Of a DNA stretch of 64,000 nucleotides, positions 62,561 to 64,000 are shown piece by piece (within the stretch, counting starts at the first letter, position 1; every line of letters begins with the position of its first letter). The position numbers were made by a program, and so were the translations under genes. The DNA is taken from positions 62,001 to 126,000 of the forward strand of contig NZ_JAQQKW010000006.1 of assembly GCF_028550395.1 (NCBI RefSeq), read 5' to 3'. The stretch comes from Asticcacaulis currens (GTDB taxonomy: Bacteria > Pseudomonadota > Alphaproteobacteria > Caulobacterales > Caulobacteraceae). The notes under the pieces were generated by a model. The model worked only from the letters and a program-made list of their open reading frames with translations, did not search any database and had not been told where the DNA came from.

Positions 62561-63861
62561 CCCCCGCCGCCCGTCTGCAAGCCGCTTCCGATATTCTCGA
62601 CCTTCTGGGCAAGACGCGCCGTCCCGCCGAAGAGGTGTTGAAGGACTGGGGCCGCAACAACCGCTATGCCGGGTCAAAGGACCGCCGCGCCATTGCCGAT
62701 AAGGTTTATCAGTGCCTGCGCGCGCGCGAACGCTTGTCTTTTGCAATGGACTCGTCGGCGGGCCGCGCGCTGGTGCTGGGGGCGCTGCATTTCCTTGACG
62801 GCGTAAGCCTTTCCGAGATCGACGACCTCTATACCGGCGAAGGCTATGCCCCGGCAAAGCTGTCGGTTGCGGAGCGCAAGCGACTGGAGGCCGGGGATGG
62901 CGAAGCGCCCGAATGGCTGGAGTCCGGCCTGCCGGCCTTTGTCGTGGAACGCCTCAAAGGCGTCTATGGCGACGACTGGCTGAAGGAGGCTGAGGCCCTG
63001 ATGCTGCCGCGCGCGCCCATCGACCTGCGCGTCAATGGCGACCGTGCCCCCCTGATCGCCGGGCTGGAAATGCTGGGCTACAGGCCCGAACCGACGCCGT
63101 TTTCAGCCTTTGGCGTGCGCCTGCCCGCCGATCCGCCGCCCAATGTGCGCGCATTGCCTGCTTTCCGGCAGGGCACGATCGAGATTCAGGATGAGGGCTC
63201 GCAACTGGCGGGCTTCCTCGCCGGCGCCCGGCCCGGCATGACAGTTGTCGATTATTGCGCCGGAGGCGGCGGCAAGACTCTGGCCCTGCTGCAAGCCATG
63301 CAGGGGCCAAATGGTGAAACATCTGGTCGTCTGATTGCCTCGGATGTCGAAAAGACGCGCCTCAACAATATCAAACCCCGCCTGACCCGCGCCGGTCTGG
63401 AGGCGGAGTTGCGCCAGCTTGGCCCGGACGGCGAGGGGATGGAAGACCTCGAAGCGCAAGCCGATCTGGTGCTGGTCGATGCGCCGTGCTCTGGCTCAGG
63501 CGTGTGGCGTCGCCGGCCCGAAACCGCGCACAAGCTGGAAGAAACAGAGGTGGCGCGCCTGCATGAATTGCAAAGCGCCATCCTGCACCGTGCCTCGCGT
63601 CTGGTGAAGCCGGGCGGGCTTCTGGCCTATGCCACCTGCTCGATCCTGCCGGACGAGAATGAATTGACCGCAGACCGCTTCGAAGCCGACCACCCTCACT
63701 TCACACCGCGCCCGATCGCCGATGCGCTGGACGGCGCCGCGGTAACCCCGGAAGGCGCGGAAACTTTGAAACATATTGCGCAGGGCCATCGCCTGCGCCT
63801 CAGCCCCGGAACCAGCCACACGGACGGGTTCTTCGTTTCGCTATACCGGCGCAAGCCGTAA
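62557..63861 (+). CDS. RsmB/NOP-family RNA methyltransferase
   Basis: A 434-aa class I SAM-dependent 5-methylcytosine RNA methyltransferase. An N-terminal NusB-like helical region is followed by the Rossmann domain with YCAGGGGKTLAL (SAM site), DAPCSGSGVWRRRPE and ATCSILPDENE, giving the two conserved cysteines of the mechanism. The rRNA target (C967-like) is inferred. TTG start at 62557 overlaps the stop of the MAPEG gene by 4 bases. Confidence 0.92.
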   Translation: MTPAARLQAASDILDLLGKTRRPAEEVLKDWGRNNRYAGSKDRRAIADKVYQCLRARERLSFAMDSSAGRALVLGALHFLDGVSLSEIDDLYTGEGYAPAKLSVAERKRLEAGDGEAPEWLESGLPAFVVERLKGVYGDDWLKEAEALMLPRAPIDLRVNGDRAPLIAGLEMLGYRPEPTPFSAFGVRLPADPPPNVRALPAFRQGTIEIQDEGSQLAGFLAGARPGMTVVDYCAGGGGKTLALLQAMQGPNGETSGRLIASDVEKTRLNNIKPRLTRAGLEAELRQLGPDGEGMEDLEAQADLVLVDAPCSGSGVWRRRPETAHKLEETEVARLHELQSAILHRASRLVKPGGLLAYATCSILPDENELTADRFEADHPHFTPRPIADALDGAAVTPEGAETLKHIAQGHRLRLSPGTSHTDGFFVSLYRRKP

Positions 63862-63872
63862 GAAAGGTCGGT

Positions 63873-63974
63873 AACCACAGATTACACAGATCACACAGAT
63901 TGGGCGCTTCGCGCCGAGGAGGCGGATAAGTCCCGCCCGACCCTTAATTTGTGTAATCTGTGTAATCTGTGGTT
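63873..63974. repeat. ACCACAGATTACACAGA inverted repeat
   Basis: A 29-base arm (63873-63901) and its reverse complement (63946-63974) differ at two positions. Each arm is built of a 9-base unit (ACAGATTAC) repeated. The 44-base middle is GC-rich with a GGCGC/GCGCC stem. It begins 12 bases after the RsmB-like gene stop. The arm resembles a repeat seen between genes in many bacteria. Confidence 0.82.
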
Positions 63975-64000
63975 CCAAAACCCATAGAAAGACAGGCGTA

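Overview
The window is a typical alphaproteobacterial chromosomal segment of about 60% GC. It most likely comes from Caulobacterales; Asticcacaulis is my best guess, but that is an inference. Pointers are the DUF1134/EipA envelope protein, an archaeal-type class I lysyl-tRNA synthetase, the alphaproteobacterial cytochrome aa3 gene order, abundant TonB-dependent receptors, and a Tgt with a Ser-x-Cys-x2-Ser motif where Cys-x-Cys-x2-Cys is usual. No phage, IS transposase, CRISPR array, integrase or defence island is visible.

Layout. 1-7 kb: the 5' part of lepA, a GDSL esterase, a YjbR-like gene flanked by two very small membrane-protein genes (34 and 36 aa), a TonB-like proline-rich protein, eipA and a TonB-dependent receptor. 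7-10 kb: a leftward group of SIMPL protein, DUF805, 2OG-Fe(II) oxygenase-like and Gfo/Idh/MocA oxidoreductase genes. 10.4-18 kb: a CAU tRNA, pirin + OsmC, an M61 peptidase, an esterase, a Ca2+/Na+-type antiporter, rsmE and gshA. 18-24 kb: a POT peptide transporter, a second TonB receptor and tldD. 24-32 kb: a nine-gene aa3 oxidase cluster (coxB, ctaD, ctaB, a 57-aa protein, ctaG, coxC, DUF983, SURF1, M16 peptidase). 32-38 kb: GlpQ-like phosphodiesterase, YqgE, peroxiredoxin, a MerR regulator with an acyl-CoA dehydrogenase, and a predicted seven-bladed propeller lipoprotein. 39-46 kb: class I LysRS, a second M61 peptidase, a serine hydrolase, an S24 LexA-like regulator and two coupled thioesterases. 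46-56 kb: queuosine genes (queC, queE, tgt, queA) interspersed with ppx/gppA, hspQ, tRNA-Lys and unknowns. 56-64 kb: cyclophilin, a lipoprotein, rlmE, a phasin, a phosphoesterase, guaB, MAPEG and an RsmB-like methyltransferase.

How the genes work together. The cox cluster supplies the subunits, the haem O synthase and copper/haem assembly factors of the terminal oxidase. queC/queE make the deazaguanine precursor, and Tgt and QueA insert and finish it on tRNA. The MerR regulator and acyl-CoA dehydrogenase form a small catabolic operon behind a perfect 16-bp operator-like palindrome.

The least expected signals are non-coding. (1) A composite palindromic element occurs twice, and each time its terminal hairpin contains the stop codon of the adjacent gene. 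(2) A family of about 19-bp GC-rich dyads with three-base loops lies next to gene 3' ends and is paired in all three convergent intergenic regions that carry it. (3) Perfect TTTGCA/TGCAAA dyads precede both coxB and queC. (4) A stable hairpin covers the ribosome binding site of the DUF805 gene. Tiny genes and protein oddities are listed with the findings.
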